A program made the position numbers and the translations under genes. DNA of 5,096 nt, taken from positions 1 to 5,096 of the forward strand of contig JAKCEJ010000228.1 in NCBI GenBank assembly GCA_021838065.1, in the 5' to 3' direction. This document shows positions 4,646-5,096 of this stretch, piece by piece. The stretch comes from Pseudomonadota bacterium. GTDB lineage: Bacteria; Pseudomonadota; Gammaproteobacteria; Steroidobacterales; Steroidobacteraceae. The number at the start of each line of letters is the position of its first letter. The first letter of the stretch is position 1. Below the pieces are notes generated by a model. It ran no database searches. It saw only the letters and a list, made by a program, of their open reading frames with translations, and was not told where the DNA came from.

Positions 4646-5096
4646 ATGAGCCGACGTGGAGTGTTTCTCGCAGCCGTGGCGTGCGCGGCGGCCGGTGGAC
4701 TCGCCGGCTGCGGCGCGCACCGCGCGCCGCAGCCGCACTCGGGCGCCCCGCCGCTCGCCTCGGTGCGTGTCGAGTTCGAGCAGGCCGCGGCGCAATGGCG
4801 CTTTGACGGCATCGTGCAGGCCGTCGATCGCGCCACGCTGACCGCGCAGACCGCCGGCCGAGTGGCGGCGATCTATCACCATGTGGATGATTTCGTGCCG
4901 GCGGGGGCTCTGCTGATGCGGCTGCACGCCACGATCCAGCGCGCAAATCTCGGCCAGGCGCGCGCGGCGCTGCGTGCCGCGCAGGCGCGGGCGACGGAGG
5001 CGCAGACGCGCTATGGGCGAATCCGCGACATGTACGATCAGCAGGTCGTGCCCAAGGCCGATCTCGACCGTGTCACCGCCGAGCGCGACGCCGCCG
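4646..5096 (+). CDS. RND efflux periplasmic adaptor (membrane fusion protein) lipoprotein, N-terminal part (3' truncated by window edge)
   Basis: The first 150 residues of an HlyD/AcrA-type adaptor that links an inner-membrane RND pump to an outer-membrane channel. Residues 1-22 form a lipoprotein signal (MSRRG, hydrophobic stretch, lipobox LAGC with Cys22 as the acylated residue), then a Pro/Ala-rich linker. About 40-93 is the N-terminal barrel strand and biotinyl-lipoyl half-domain (LTAQTAGRVAAIYHHVDDFVPAGALLMRL; Asp81-Asp82 replaces the commoner Gly-Asp). From about 97 the first helix of the alpha-hairpin begins, rich in Ala, Gln and Arg (QARAALRAAQARATEAQTRY), with VVPKADLDR (134-142) near the hairpin tip. 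The frame stays open to the window edge, and the cognate RND permease probably lies beyond it. It is second in the operon led by the DUF2892 gene. Substrate is unknown; control by the divergent BigR-like repressor is inferred. Confidence 0.92.
   Translation, partial: MSRRGVFLAAVACAAAGGLAGCGAHRAPQPHSGAPPLASVRVEFEQAAAQWRFDGIVQAVDRATLTAQTAGRVAAIYHHVDDFVPAGALLMRLHATIQRANLGQARAALRAAQARATEAQTRYGRIRDMYDQQVVPKADLDRVTAERDAA

Noticed and set aside
4364..4927. Minus-strand open frame across the DUF2892 and adaptor genes
   Set aside because: It overlaps two well-supported plus-strand genes and the promoter, and its product shows no recognisable domain.

Overview
The window is dense, GC-rich bacterial chromosome-type DNA. 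Gene families and codon use (mostly G/C in third positions) suggest a Pseudomonadota member, probably gamma- or betaproteobacterial. That placement is inferred from family resemblance; there is no rRNA or other marker gene here. No tRNA, IS element, CRISPR array or long repeat was seen.

Layout, left to right: (1) the 3' part of an RND efflux permease (+), running in from the left edge; (2) a LACTB2-like metallo-beta-lactamase-fold hydrolase (-), convergent with it and only 10 bp away; (3) a YgiD/DODA-type ring-opening dioxygenase-family protein (+), divergent from the hydrolase; (4) an Old Yellow Enzyme ene-reductase (-), convergent with the dioxygenase with a 6-bp gap; (5) an ArsR-family repressor (-) just upstream of the ene-reductase and probably co-transcribed with it; (6) a 118-121 bp divergent promoter region; (7) a 66-residue two-helix membrane protein of the DUF2892/YgaP-TM type (+); and (8) the start of an RND periplasmic adaptor lipoprotein (+) that runs off the right edge.

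The most coherent unit is items 4-8. The ArsR protein has the two cysteines, 66 residues apart, that mark the BigR/SqrR/YgaV persulfide-sensing repressors. It sits head-to-head with a YgaP-like membrane gene, as in E. coli ygaV-ygaP. The divergent region has a strong sigma70-like promoter with a perfect TATAAT box, and an AT-rich imperfect palindrome covers its spacer and -10 box, as expected for a repressor operator. I infer a thiol/persulfide- or electrophile-responsive regulon joining an ene-reductase on one side to a YgaP-like protein and an RND pump on the other. The three left-hand genes alternate in strand and show no clear link to this unit, apart from possible general roles in detoxification.
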